Assembly (NCBI RefSeq): GCF_036013745.1
Contig: NZ_CP107880.1
Coordinates: 9,486,001 to 9,550,000 of the forward strand
Length of the DNA: 64,000 nucleotides
Direction: 5' to 3'
Source of the DNA: Streptomyces sp. NBC_00483
GTDB lineage: Bacteria; Actinomycetota; Actinomycetes; Streptomycetales; Streptomycetaceae
A program made the position numbers and the translations under genes. Position 1 is the first letter of the stretch; the number at the start of each line of letters is the position of its first letter. The notes beneath the pieces are model-generated. The model searched no databases, had not been told where the DNA came from, and saw nothing but the letters and a program-made list of their open reading frames with translations. This document shows, in pieces, positions 35,438-44,385 of the stretch.

Positions 35438-35812
35438 ATGACCGAGGAACTGAAGCTCGCCTATTGGATCGTCGCGGGGCTGCTGGCCCTGTTCTACGTC
35501 TACTCGGGCGGGCTCAAGGTGGTCCGCAGTCGCGAGCAGCTGCGGCCGATGATGGCCTGGGTGGACAGCGCGCCGATGCGGGCCGTCAGGGCGATCGGGG
35601 CGCTGGAAGTGCTCGGCGCGCTCGGCCTCGTGCTGCCTCCGCTGACCGGTATCGCGCCTTGGCTGGCGCTGGTCGCGGCCATCGGGTTCGTGGTCCTGCA
35701 GATCGGCGCGACGTGGCTCCATCTGCGCCGCGGTGAACGTCAGATCGGGCTCAATGGTGTGCTGCTCGGCGCGGGCGCCGTGGTGGTGGCGCTTGCGACA
35801 ACCTGGCTGTGA
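35438..35812 (+). CDS. DoxX-family small membrane protein
   Basis: This 124-aa protein has four predicted TM helices (IVAGLLALFYVYSGGLKVV; AIGALEVLGALGLVLPPL; ALVAAIGFVVLQIGATWLHL; VLLGAGAVVVALATTWL). The YSGxxKV end of TM1 and GALExxGALGLxLP are DoxX-like traits. DoxX-like proteins work in redox or membrane homeostasis; the function here is unknown. It diverges from a LysR gene that probably controls it. Confidence 0.8.
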   Translation: MTEELKLAYWIVAGLLALFYVYSGGLKVVRSREQLRPMMAWVDSAPMRAVRAIGALEVLGALGLVLPPLTGIAPWLALVAAIGFVVLQIGATWLHLRRGERQIGLNGVLLGAGAVVVALATTWL

Positions 35813-35840
35813 GCGGGAGGCCGTAGCGGCGTGACATATT

Positions 35841-35884
35841 TGCGTGCCACGCATTATTGCGTGTCGCGCAAGTTTTGCTACGGT
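35841..35884 (+). promoter_or_regulatory. Tandem dyads and promoter of the TetR gene
   Basis: TGCGTG-C-CACGCA (35841-35853) and TTGCG-N5-CGCAA (35857-35871) are two related dyads with centres 17 bp apart. TTGCGT (35857-35862) and TACGGT (35879-35884) form a -35/-10 pair with 16-base spacing. Transcription would begin at or next to the ATG at 35891. Confidence 0.6.
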
Positions 35885-35890
35885 GGTGCC

Positions 35891-36502
35891 ATGAGCGGAC
35901 TGAGGGAGCGCAAGAAGGAAGCCACACGCGTGGCGCTGAGCTGGGCCGCGATCAGGCTCACCGTGGAACGCGGGCTCGACAACGTCCGGGTCGAGGACAT
36001 CGCCGAGGCGGTCGGCGTCTCGCCGCGCACCTTCAACAACTACTTCTCCAGCAAGGCGGAGGCGATCGCCTTCCGTCACCTCCAGCGCTCCCTTCGGGTG
36101 GCCGCGGAGGTGCGGTCCGCGCCGGAGGGTGAGCCGTTGTGGGAGGTCATCTCCCAAGCGGTGCTACGGCAGTTGGAGCCGGGGCCCGAGGTGCGGGAGA
36201 TGCCGCCGCAGGAGCCGGCCGACTGGGCGGCGGGGCTCCGGGTGATGGTGGCCGAGCCTGCGTTGCAGGCCGAGATGCTGCGGGCGGGCAAGGTCGCGGA
36301 GAGCGAACTCGCCGCGGCGATCGCCGACCGCACGGACACGTCCGTCGATGTCGACCTCTACCCCCGCCTGGTGGCCGCGACCGTGACCGCCGCCAACAGC
36401 GCCGCGATCGACCTGTTTCTGCAGGGCGGTGCGGAGGGGTCGATGGAGGCTCTGCTGCGGTCGGCCCTCACGATGCTCGCCGCAGGGCTGCCGACCCCTT
36501 AA
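35891..36502 (+). CDS. TetR-family regulator, probably leaderless and autoregulated
   Basis: This 203-aa protein has a TetR HTH at about residues 8-55 (TRVALSWAAIRLTVERGLDN; VEDIAEAVGVSPRTFNNYFS) and a TetR C-terminal domain. There is no clear Shine-Dalgarno before ATG 35891, and the predicted start of transcription coincides with it. The operator-like dyads overlap the promoter, fitting autorepression. The next original gene is the FAD monooxygenase at 37463, now separated by an IS element. Confidence 0.9.
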   Translation: MSGLRERKKEATRVALSWAAIRLTVERGLDNVRVEDIAEAVGVSPRTFNNYFSSKAEAIAFRHLQRSLRVAAEVRSAPEGEPLWEVISQAVLRQLEPGPEVREMPPQEPADWAAGLRVMVAEPALQAEMLRAGKVAESELAAAIADRTDTSVDVDLYPRLVAATVTAANSAAIDLFLQGGAEGSMEALLRSALTMLAAGLPTP

Positions 36503-36503
36503 A

Positions 36504-36519
36504 CCCTCTCAGTCCTCTA
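36504..36519. repeat. Left part of pyrimidine-rich repeat tract split by the IS
   Basis: CCCTCTCAGTCCTCTA lies just before the IS left end. The words CTCTCAGTCCTC recur at 37437-37448 on the other side, showing that the IS entered a low-complexity repeat. Confidence 0.55.
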
Positions 36520-36580
36520 GAGGCCCTAACAGAAGTGGTTGATCATGTGACTGTCGGGCTGGTTGCTCGTTGTTGTGGGC

Positions 36581-37398
36581 ATGGGGAAGCGGGATGCTCG
36601 TCCGTGGATCGTGTCCGACGAACTGTGGTCGCTGATCGAGCCGTTGCTGCCGGAGCCGGGCCCGAAGAAGGTCGAGGGAAGACCTCGTATCCCGGACCGG
36701 CAGGCGTTGTGCGGGATCCTGTTCGTGCTGCACACCGGCATCCAGTGGGAGTACCTGCCCCAGGAGTTGGGGTTCGGGTCGGGCATGACCTGCTGGCGGC
36801 GGCTGGCCGCCTGGAACGAGGCCGGTGTGTGGGACGCACTGCACCTCGTGCTGCTGAAGAAGCTGCGCTCGGCGGGACAGCTGGACTGGTCGCGGGCGGT
36901 GATCGACGCCTCGCATGTGCGGGCGGCCCGACGGGGCCCAAAAGCGGGCCGAGCCCGGTCGACCGCGCACGGCCGGGCAGCAAGCACCACGTCCTCACCG
37001 ACGGCCAGGGCATCCCGCTCGCGGTGTCGCTGACTGGCGGCAACCGCAACGACGTCACCCAGCTGATTCCACTGCTCGACAAGGTTCCGCCGGTGACCGG
37101 CACGGTCGGACGGCCCCGCCGGAGGCCGGACTTGTTGTTCGCCGACCGCGGCTACGACCACGACAAGTACCGCCGCCTGGTGCGACAGCGCGGGATTCGT
37201 CCGGTGATCGCCGAGCGCGGTCAACCGCACGGCACCGGCCTGGGCATCTTCCGGTATGTCGTCGAACGCACGATCGCGTGGCTGCACGGCTTCCGACGCC
37301 TGCGCATCCGCTGGGAACGACGTGACGACATCCATGAAGCCTTCCTCGCCCTGGCCACCTGCCTGATCACTCACCGACACGTCCAACGCCTTTGTTAG
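36581..37398 (+). CDS. IS5-family DDE transposase, expressed by -1 frameshift
   Basis: Two frames encode one transposase of about 272 aa. Frame one runs from ATG 36581 (WIVSDELWSLIEPLLPEPG, the DUF4096 domain; first catalytic Asp in AVIDASHVRAA) and alone ends at 37033. Frame two continues from the slippery heptamer CCCAAAA at 36937-36943 into SGPSPVDRARPGSKHHVLTD, with the second Asp in LLFADRGYD and Glu in YVVERTIAWLHGFRR. The heptamer is in the X XXY YYZ register, so the frameshift is probably programmed, not a mutation. The element should be competent to move. Confidence 0.85.
36937..36943 (+). other. Slippery heptamer for -1 frameshifting
   Basis: CCCAAAA is read C CCA AAA in the upstream frame. 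Slipping back one base gives AGC GGG CCG, which enters the frame with the rest of the DDE domain. Confidence 0.7.
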
Positions 37399-37400
37399 GA

Positions 37401-37450
37401 CCTCTAAGCCCTCCAAGCCCTCTAAGCCCTTCAAGTCCTCTCAGTCCTCA
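37401..37450. repeat. Pyrimidine-rich short tandem repeat right of the IS
   Basis: Degenerate units of about 9-10 bases (CTCTAAGCCC, TCCAAGCCC, TCTAAGCCCT, TCAAGTCCTC) repeat four to five times before the monooxygenase ribosome site. The first bases belong to the IS end. Confidence 0.6.
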
Positions 37451-37462
37451 AGGAGGCATGTC

Positions 37463-38935
37463 ATGTACGACGTGATCATCGCGGGCGGCGGCCCCAACGG
37501 GCTGATGCTGGCCTGCGAGCTGGCGCTGTCCCGGGTGCGCCCGGTCGTCATCGAGCGGCTCACCGGACCGAAGACGGAACCCCGGGCGAACGGCCTGGTG
37601 GGCCAGGTGGTGCGGATGCTGGACCGGCGCGGCCTTTACGCCCGGATCAGCGGTTCCGACGAACCCGCACGGCCCGCGCCCCGCTACATGTTCGGCGCGT
37701 TCCCCCTGGAACTCCACCGGCTCGAGAACAACCCGGTCGGCATTCTCCCCGCACCCCAGGCCCGGATCGAGGCGGTCCTCGTCGAACGGGCCGCCGAACT
37801 CGGCGTCGATTTGCGCATGGGCCAGGAGGTCACCGATGTCCACCAGGACGCCGACTCGGTCCGGGTGACCCTGGCGAGCGGGGAACACCTTACGACCCGT
37901 TACCTGGTGGCCGCCGACGGAGGCCGCAGCACCGTGCGCCGCCTGGCCGGCATCGGCTTTCCCGGAGTCACCAACGACGACTTCGTGTCACGCTCCGCGA
38001 ACGTCTCCGCGCGCGATGAACACGTGGGCCCACAAGGCGAGTTGATCGTCCCCGGCTACGGGACGCTGCCGCCCACCATGTACGTACGCACCGAGCGCGG
38101 GACCATCGTCTGGGCCCGGCTGCCCGGCCGCCCCGCGAGCGTCCACACCACGGAGGTCGAGTCACCGGACGAGGACCGTTCCGCGCCGATGACCTTCCAG
38201 GAACTGCTCGACAGCGCCGAACGCGTCCTGGGCGCACCCCTGCCGGTACTGCCACCCGAGGGTGAAGGGCCGCACCTGCTGCGCCGCCTCGTCGGAGGCA
38301 ACACCCGGCTCGCGGACCGCTACCGGGAAGGGCGGATCCTGCTGCTCGGGGACGCGGCCCACGTGCACTCCGCGATCGGCGGCCCCGGCCTCAACCTGGG
38401 TCTCCAGGACGCCGTCAACCTCGGCTGGAAACTGGCCGCAACGGTGCGCGGGTGGGCGCCCGCAGAACTCCTCGACACCTATGACGAGGAGCGCCGCCCC
38501 GTCGCCGAACGCGTCGTGGACTCGACCCTCGCCCAGTCGGCGATGCTGCGCCCCGGCCCGGAGGTCACCGCTCTGCGGACCGTCTTCGGCGAGATGCTGG
38601 CCACGACCGCGGGCACGGAACGCGTCGCCCACCTCGTCGCCGGCACCACCGAGGGCTTCGCACCCGACCTCGTCGTGCACACCGCCACGGGAACGCACCG
38701 GCTGGCCGAACTGACCGTCACCGGGCGCCCGTTGCTCCTCGACCTGGGCGGCGGATTCGCCGACGTGGCGAAGCCCTGGCACGACCGGGTCGACGTGATC
38801 ACCGGCACGGCCGACGGCACCGACGCGACGGGCATGCTGCTGCGTCCCGACACCCATCTCGCCTGGACCGGCCACGGCCCGGACGACGTGAGCGGACTGG
38901 AGACGGCGCTGCACCGTTGGTTCGGCGCACCGTAG
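37463..38935 (+). CDS. FAD-dependent aromatic monooxygenase (PheA/TfdB-type)
   Basis: This 490-aa class A flavoprotein hydroxylase has the GXGXXG dinucleotide fold (VIIAGGGPNGLMLACELA), the NAD(P)H/FAD DG motif (LVAADGGRSTVRR), the GD motif (ILLLGDAAHVHSAIGGPGLNLGLQ, split here as LLLGDAAHVHSAIGGPG) and a C-terminal thioredoxin-like domain (about 390-490). It is the type that hydroxylates phenols, polyketides or rifamycin-like antibiotics. AAGGAGG precedes ATG 37463. It was probably controlled by the TetR upstream before the IS entered; the IS could now uncouple or drive it. Substrate unknown. Confidence 0.87.
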   Translation: MYDVIIAGGGPNGLMLACELALSRVRPVVIERLTGPKTEPRANGLVGQVVRMLDRRGLYARISGSDEPARPAPRYMFGAFPLELHRLENNPVGILPAPQARIEAVLVERAAELGVDLRMGQEVTDVHQDADSVRVTLASGEHLTTRYLVAADGGRSTVRRLAGIGFPGVTNDDFVSRSANVSARDEHVGPQGELIVPGYGTLPPTMYVRTERGTIVWARLPGRPASVHTTEVESPDEDRSAPMTFQELLDSAERVLGAPLPVLPPEGEGPHLLRRLVGGNTRLADRYREGRILLLGDAAHVHSAIGGPGLNLGLQDAVNLGWKLAATVRGWAPAELLDTYDEERRPVAERVVDSTLAQSAMLRPGPEVTALRTVFGEMLATTAGTERVAHLVAGTTEGFAPDLVVHTATGTHRLAELTVTGRPLLLDLGGGFADVAKPWHDRVDVITGTADGTDATGMLLRPDTHLAWTGHGPDDVSGLETALHRWFGAP

Positions 38936-38944
38936 AGGTGGGGT

Positions 38945-38963
38945 GCAGGTGTGTGTCACCTGC
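38945..38963. terminator. Hairpin between monooxygenase and grpB genes
   Basis: GCAGGTG (38945-38951) and CACCTGC (38957-38963) form a 7-bp perfect stem with a 5-base loop, overlapping the end of the convergent GrpB gene. Confidence 0.5.
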
Positions 38964-39546
38964 GCCGTGTCGGAGCGGGGGCGGGATGCCAGCCGGTGCG
39001 GGAGGCCCAGGCCTCCGCGGCCGCCATCAGCACCTCGGTGGCCGGCGCCTTGATCTGCCCGTAGTCGGACAGATCGGGGACGCTGCGGGCCAGGCGCTGC
39101 TTGAACGCTCCCCACGCCCGGCGGGCATCCTCCTCCGCGCGCAGGTAGTCCCGGAACAGCAGCGCGAAGCGGGAGTTGGGGCGTCCCTCCTCGCGCACGT
39201 GCACATTGCAGCGACGCGCACCGACCGGCGGCGCGAACACCAGCTTGCGGCACTCCTCGCCGCCCGAGACCTCGACGCGGTTCCAGGGCTCGGGACGGCG
39301 GCGGAAACCGATCGCCGCGAGCAGGGCGGTGTGCACGTTCTCGTCGAGCGCCGCGACCCGGACCTGGATGTCCACACAGTCCTTCGCGGCCAGACCCGGC
39401 ACTGACGTGGAGCCGACATGGTCGATCGAGAGAGCCTGCGTGCCGAGCGCGGCCCTCAGCACGCCCGCCAGCCGCTCGAACTCCGCGGCCCACTCCGGCC
39501 GATGGTCCAGAACCGCCAGCGGACCGGACTCATCGGGGAACGGCAC
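38956..39546 (-). CDS. GrpB-family nucleotidyltransferase-fold protein (UPF0157)
   Basis: This 196-aa protein has the GrpB/UPF0157 pattern: WAAEFERLAGVLRAALG, then SIDHVGSTSVPGLAAKDCVDIQV (minimal nucleotidyltransferase GS-x-x-x-P-G and D-x-D), WNRVEVSGGEE and CNVHVREEG. The family is related to nucleotidyltransferases, but its biochemical role is unsettled. It starts one base after the FAH-family stop, in the same transcript. Confidence 0.87.
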   Translation of the reverse strand: MPFPDESGPLAVLDHRPEWAAEFERLAGVLRAALGTQALSIDHVGSTSVPGLAAKDCVDIQVRVAALDENVHTALLAAIGFRRRPEPWNRVEVSGGEECRKLVFAPPVGARRCNVHVREEGRPNSRFALLFRDYLRAEEDARRAWGAFKQRLARSVPDLSDYGQIKAPATEVLMAAAEAWASRTGWHPAPAPTRRR

Positions 39547-39547
39547 G

Positions 39548-40492
39548 TCAGACGCTCCCCGAAGCGGATCGACGGACGTCGCGGCGGATCAGCGGGCGGT
39601 CCACCGCCTCGACCAGCCAGTCTAGTTCGGCCCGCCCGACGCGCACATGGTTGGTCAGCACGCCCACCCCGTCGATCGCCGTCTCGACCAGGTCACCCGC
39701 TTGCAGCGTGAAGTCGATCTCCGGCACGATGCCGGTCCCCGTGGACAGCACGGCCCCGTCGGGGAACGGCTGGCACCGCCACAGGTACTCCGCCAACTCC
39801 TCGGGCGAGCGGTGGAACGCGGCCGTGGAGATCGCTCCCCGGAACGCGGCGGACCCGTCCCGCCACACGGTCAGCGAGATCTTCAGCGCCTGCGGGGCGT
39901 CGACCTCCCACACGGGGACGATGCCCGAGGACACCGCCGCGCTGCCTGCGTAGATCTTCGCCTGGGGAAGATAGAGCGGGTTCTCGCCCTCGATGGAGCG
40001 CGAGCTGACGTCGTCCACGATCACGTAACCGACCGTCTGCGCCGCTTGGTTGAGCACCACGCCGAGCTCCGGCTCCGGCACGTTCAGCTCGGAGTCGTCC
40101 CGGACCGCGATCGGTTCGTCGTCGGTGACCAGGCGCCACGGCAGCGCCTTCAGGAACAGCTCGGGCCGTTCGGCGTCATAGACCCGCTCGTACACCGACT
40201 GCTCGGTGCTCTCCTCGACGCGGGCCTCGCGCGAGCGCTCGTACGTCACGCCGGCCGCCCACAGCTCCATCAGGCCGTCCATCGGCGGCAGCAGGAGCAC
40301 TTCGGCCTCGTCGGTGTCGGGCCGCTGCCGCGCGGCGGTCGCCTCCACCAACTCCCGCAGCCCGTCGGCCGACAGCCGCAGCAGGTCGGCGACGCGGGGC
40401 GCCCCGTCGAAACTGCGGATCGCGCCGGATGCGTCGGCGATCCCTGTCTGTACGGTCCCGGTGTCGTCGGCGAAGCGGACGATGCGCGTCAT
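39548..40492 (-). CDS. Fumarylacetoacetate hydrolase-family protein
   Basis: This 314-aa FAH-fold enzyme cleaves C-C bonds of 2,4-diketo or 2-keto acids, or acts as a hydratase/decarboxylase. Metal-binding acidic residues lie in VPEPELGVVLN, and other motifs are GYVIVDDVSSRSIEGENPLY, SSGIVPVW and STGTGIVPEIDFTLQAGDLV. A GAGGAAAGGA site precedes ATG 40492. It lies 53 bases after the LacI gene on the same strand. Bacterial sugar-acid pathways (L-fuconate, L-rhamnonate) use such hydrolases, so a sugar link is plausible. Confidence 0.87.
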   Translation of the reverse strand: MTRIVRFADDTGTVQTGIADASGAIRSFDGAPRVADLLRLSADGLRELVEATAARQRPDTDEAEVLLLPPMDGLMELWAAGVTYERSREARVEESTEQSVYERVYDAERPELFLKALPWRLVTDDEPIAVRDDSELNVPEPELGVVLNQAAQTVGYVIVDDVSSRSIEGENPLYLPQAKIYAGSAAVSSGIVPVWEVDAPQALKISLTVWRDGSAAFRGAISTAAFHRSPEELAEYLWRCQPFPDGAVLSTGTGIVPEIDFTLQAGDLVETAIDGVGVLTNHVRVGRAELDWLVEAVDRPLIRRDVRRSASGSV

Positions 40493-40545
40493 GCGGGGGT
40501 CCTTTCCTCGGGCTTCCCGGTCTGTGTACTTCCGTGCGTGTGCAG

Positions 40546-41565
40546 TCAGTTGGGGGTGGGGCCGCTCGTCGATTCCCGGACCTGGAGCGAGGTGCGCAGC
40601 ACCACCGTCTGCAGCGGCTTCGCGGTCCCCGCGATGCGCTCCTGCAACAGCTGCGCGGCCGCGAACCCCAGCTCGTACGAAGGGAGTTGGACCGAACTGA
40701 GGGACGGTGTCACCAACTCGGGCCAGGGCACGTCGCCGAACGAGAGCAGTCCGGTGCCCGGCGGTTCGAGCCCGGCCTCGCGCAGCGCCGCGAGCGCGCC
40801 CACCGTCATGAGGTTGTTGGCCACGAACACGGCGTCCGGCGGCTCGGGCAGGGCGAGCAACCGCTCCATCGCGGCGCGCCCGCCGTCCACGCGGAAGTCC
40901 CCGTGCACGACGTATTCGGGGGGCGGCTCGGCCGGCTGCCCGGTGTCGCCCAGGTGGTCGCGCAGCACCGCCCGGTACCCGGCGAGGCGTTCGTCGGACG
41001 TGGAGGCGCCGTCGGGGCCCGCGATACAGGCGATACGCCGGTACCCGCGGGCCAGCAGATGCTCGGTGGCCTCCTCGCCGCCGTGCCGGTTGTCCATCAT
41101 CACGGCATCGACGGATGCGCCGCGCGGGCGCCGGTCGACCGCGACCACCGGGGTGCCCCGGTCGACGAGCGCGGACAGGTCGGTGCGGTGCCGGGAGGCG
41201 GCGGCGACTATCACCCCGGCCATCTGCTCGGCCGCGGCCACCTCCAGATAACGGTGCTCCTTGTCGACGTCCTCGTCCGTGTTGCACAGCACCACCGACA
41301 GGTTGGTCTCCTGCGCCGCGTCCTCGACGCCGCGGGCGAGCGCGGTGAAGAACGGGTTGCCGATGTCCGGGATGATCAGTCCGATCACGGAGGCGCGCTG
41401 CATCCGAAGCGAGCGGGCGACCCGGTTGGGCGCGAAGCCGAGCAGGGCCGCGGCGGCGCGCACGGTCGCGGCGCGCTCCGCGGTGACCCGGCCGCCGTTG
41501 AAGACCCGCGACACGGTGGCGGGGGAGACCCCGGCCTCGCGCGCCACGTCGTAGATCGTCGCCAC
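40546..41565 (-). CDS. LacI-family transcriptional repressor
   Basis: This 339-aa protein has the LacI HTH at its N-terminus (TIYDVAREAGVSPATVSRVF), the hinge helix (NRVARSLRM) and a periplasmic-binding-like sugar domain (SVIGLIIPDIGNPFFTALARG; RIACIAGPDGASTSDERLAGY). It diverges from the GH172/ABC/kinase operon. The intergenic region contains two TGAAA..TTTCA-like palindromes, one at the promoter start site. It should repress that operon until a sugar ligand binds. Confidence 0.93.
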   Translation of the reverse strand: MATIYDVAREAGVSPATVSRVFNGGRVTAERAATVRAAAALLGFAPNRVARSLRMQRASVIGLIIPDIGNPFFTALARGVEDAAQETNLSVVLCNTDEDVDKEHRYLEVAAAEQMAGVIVAAASRHRTDLSALVDRGTPVVAVDRRPRGASVDAVMMDNRHGGEEATEHLLARGYRRIACIAGPDGASTSDERLAGYRAVLRDHLGDTGQPAEPPPEYVVHGDFRVDGGRAAMERLLALPEPPDAVFVANNLMTVGALAALREAGLEPPGTGLLSFGDVPWPELVTPSLSSVQLPSYELGFAAAQLLQERIAGTAKPLQTVVLRTSLQVRESTSGPTPN

Positions 41566-41677
41566 AGACCTCTCACGCAGCCCCTCGTCCAGGCGGGGCA
41601 GACGGCCCCGCGATCCGTGCTGTGCCCGGTGGTGCCGCCATTGTCCGCCTGAGCAACTCCCCTTCCCACGCGAAGTC

Positions 41678-41706
41678 TTGACAGCGTCTGGCGGGAAACC
41701 TACGTT
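41678..41706 (+). promoter_or_regulatory. Promoter of the GH172/ABC operon
   Basis: TTGACA (41678-41683) and TACGTT (41701-41706) are spaced by 17 bases. The -35 is a perfect consensus. An operator follows immediately. Confidence 0.7.
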
Positions 41707-41710
41707 CCCG

Positions 41711-41724
41711 TGAAACGGATTTCA
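41711..41724. promoter_or_regulatory. LacI-type operator O1
   Basis: TGAAACGGATTTCA has perfect TGAAA/TTTCA arms and covers the predicted transcription start, five bases after the -10 element. Confidence 0.68.
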
Positions 41725-41810
41725 AGACGTTCGGCCGCGGCCGCAAAGGGTGCGGATTTTTCAGCTCGGCATTCCAGACATTGACGGAGAGAACCTCCGC
41801 GATGTCATGC

Positions 41811-41822
41811 GAAATCGATTTC
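41811..41822. promoter_or_regulatory. LacI-type operator O2
   Basis: GAAATCGATTTC is a perfect 12-bp palindrome with the central CG typical of LacI sites, 17 bases before the GH172 start codon and about 100 bp from O1. Two sites at this distance could be bridged by a tetramer. Confidence 0.68.
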
Positions 41823-41838
41823 AAACGACGGAGCTTCG

Positions 41839-42942
<1,104 letters not shown>

Positions 42943-43026
42943 CCGGTCCGGTTCGTCCGGCACCCCGCACCACCCCTTCGTAGGCAGGCACGTACCCACA
43001 CCCACAGAGAGAGACGGGAGCACGCC

Positions 43027-44385
43027 ATGCTCCGACACGGCAAGGGCGCCGTGGCGCCGTCCCGCCGCCGCATCCTCGGCGGCGCCGCCGGGCTCGCGGC
43101 GGCCGGCGCGACCGGGCCGCTGGTGAGCGGTTGCGGTGGGCCGGCCAAGGCCGAGGGCGGGACGTTGAAGTTCTGGCACTTCTACGACTCGGCCTCCTCC
43201 GATCCCGCGATGCGCGGCCAGGCCAAGTGGTTCGACGACGTCATCCGCGACTGGAACGCCACGCACGACGTGAAGGTCGAGCCGTTCTTCGTTCCCGGCA
43301 CCAGCTACCAGGGGTCGAAGATGGTCACGGCCTTCGCCTCCGGTACCGGCCCGGACATCTTTCTGCTGAGCCCCGGTGACTTCCTGCGCTACCAGAACGG
43401 CGGCATCCTCGCCGACCTCACTCCGCACATGGACAGGGCGGCCGTCGCGGACTACGGGACGTCGCTGACCAGCCGCGTGGTCGAGGGCAAGGTGTACGCC
43501 CTGCCGATGGAGGTCGAACCGTTGGCGATCTTCTACAACGTCCGCAACTGGGAGAAGGCGGGCCTGTCCGAGGCCGACATCCCCACCACGTGGGACGGGC
43601 TCCTCGACGCAGGCGACAAGCTGCGCGCCAAGGGCGGTGGCGCCGGGCTCGTCTTCGAGACCGACCCCGGCTACTACCAGAACTTCACCTGGTACTGCTG
43701 GATGTGGCAGGGCGGCGGCGACGTCCTCGACAAGGACGGCAACGTCACGTTCGACTCCAAAGCGGCACGCCAGGGCCTGTCCCTGTGGCAGGACGCGGTC
43801 CGGCACGGCATCGCGCCACGCACCAAGCCGGCCGCCGGCGACCAGCTCAGCGCCTTCAAGGCGGGTCAGGCAGGGATGTGGCAGAGCGGCATCTGGATGG
43901 TGAACACGTTCAAGGTGGGTGCGCCCGAGCTCGAGTACGGAGTGTTCAAGCTGCCCACACCGCCCGGCGGCCGCTACTCCACCGCCGTCGGCGGCTGGTC
44001 CTTCTGCGCCAGCACGCAGTCGAGCAACCCGGACGCCGCCGCCGAGTTCTGCGGATGGGCGCTCGGCCGCATGAACAAGAAGTCCGTCGACCGCACCGTC
44101 TCCTGGTGCACCGGCGTGAAGTCCGATGTGTCGCCGCGCGCCTCGGCGCTCAAGGCCGCCACCGCCAAGGGCGGTTACGACTCCTGGGCGATGAAGAAGT
44201 TCAAGAACGAGATCTTCCCCGGGGGGCGGCCCGAGCCGCGCTACCCCCCGGTCGTCTACAAGGCGGTCTCGGACGCCATCCAGGCCACCATGCTCGGCGG
44301 CAAGGGCGTGGCCTCCGAGGCCGACCGGGCCGCGCAGACCATCGAGGCGTACATGAAGAGCTACCAGGGGGCGAGCTTGATATGA
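43027..44385 (+). CDS. Sugar ABC transporter substrate-binding lipoprotein
   Basis: This 452-aa extracellular binding protein of the cluster B sugar type starts with a twin-arginine-like signal (SRRRILGGAAGLAAAG) ending in a lipobox (LVSGC, Cys about residue 36), so it should be exported and lipid-anchored. The mature part starts TLKFWHFYDSASS and includes FASGTGPDIFLLSPGDF, YALPMEVEPLAIFYN and AFKAGQAGMWQSGIW. Its TGA overlaps the ATG of the first permease. The ligand is probably the oligosaccharide cut by the GH172 enzyme. Confidence 0.92.
   Translation: MLRHGKGAVAPSRRRILGGAAGLAAAGATGPLVSGCGGPAKAEGGTLKFWHFYDSASSDPAMRGQAKWFDDVIRDWNATHDVKVEPFFVPGTSYQGSKMVTAFASGTGPDIFLLSPGDFLRYQNGGILADLTPHMDRAAVADYGTSLTSRVVEGKVYALPMEVEPLAIFYNVRNWEKAGLSEADIPTTWDGLLDAGDKLRAKGGGAGLVFETDPGYYQNFTWYCWMWQGGGDVLDKDGNVTFDSKAARQGLSLWQDAVRHGIAPRTKPAAGDQLSAFKAGQAGMWQSGIWMVNTFKVGAPELEYGVFKLPTPPGGRYSTAVGGWSFCASTQSSNPDAAAEFCGWALGRMNKKSVDRTVSWCTGVKSDVSPRASALKAATAKGGYDSWAMKKFKNEIFPGGRPEPRYPPVVYKAVSDAIQATMLGGKGVASEADRAAQTIEAYMKSYQGASLI

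Larger units (their letters stand above)
36520..37404 (+). mobile_element. IS5-family insertion sequence, 885 bp
   Basis: Terminal inverted repeats GAGGCCCTAACAGAAG (left, from 36520) and GAGGTCCTAACAAAGG (right, read inward from 37404) match at 13 of 16 positions. A TA dinucleotide flanks both ends (36518-36519, 37405-37406), consistent with the short duplication of several IS5 subgroups. One transposase in two overlapping frames fills the element, which appears intact. It lies between a TetR gene and an FAD monooxygenase gene that were probably adjacent. Confidence 0.85.

Noticed and set aside
36563..37398. Broken (pseudogene) transposase
   Set aside because: The frame change coincides with an in-register slippery heptamer, and both halves are intact, so programmed frameshifting is the better reading.
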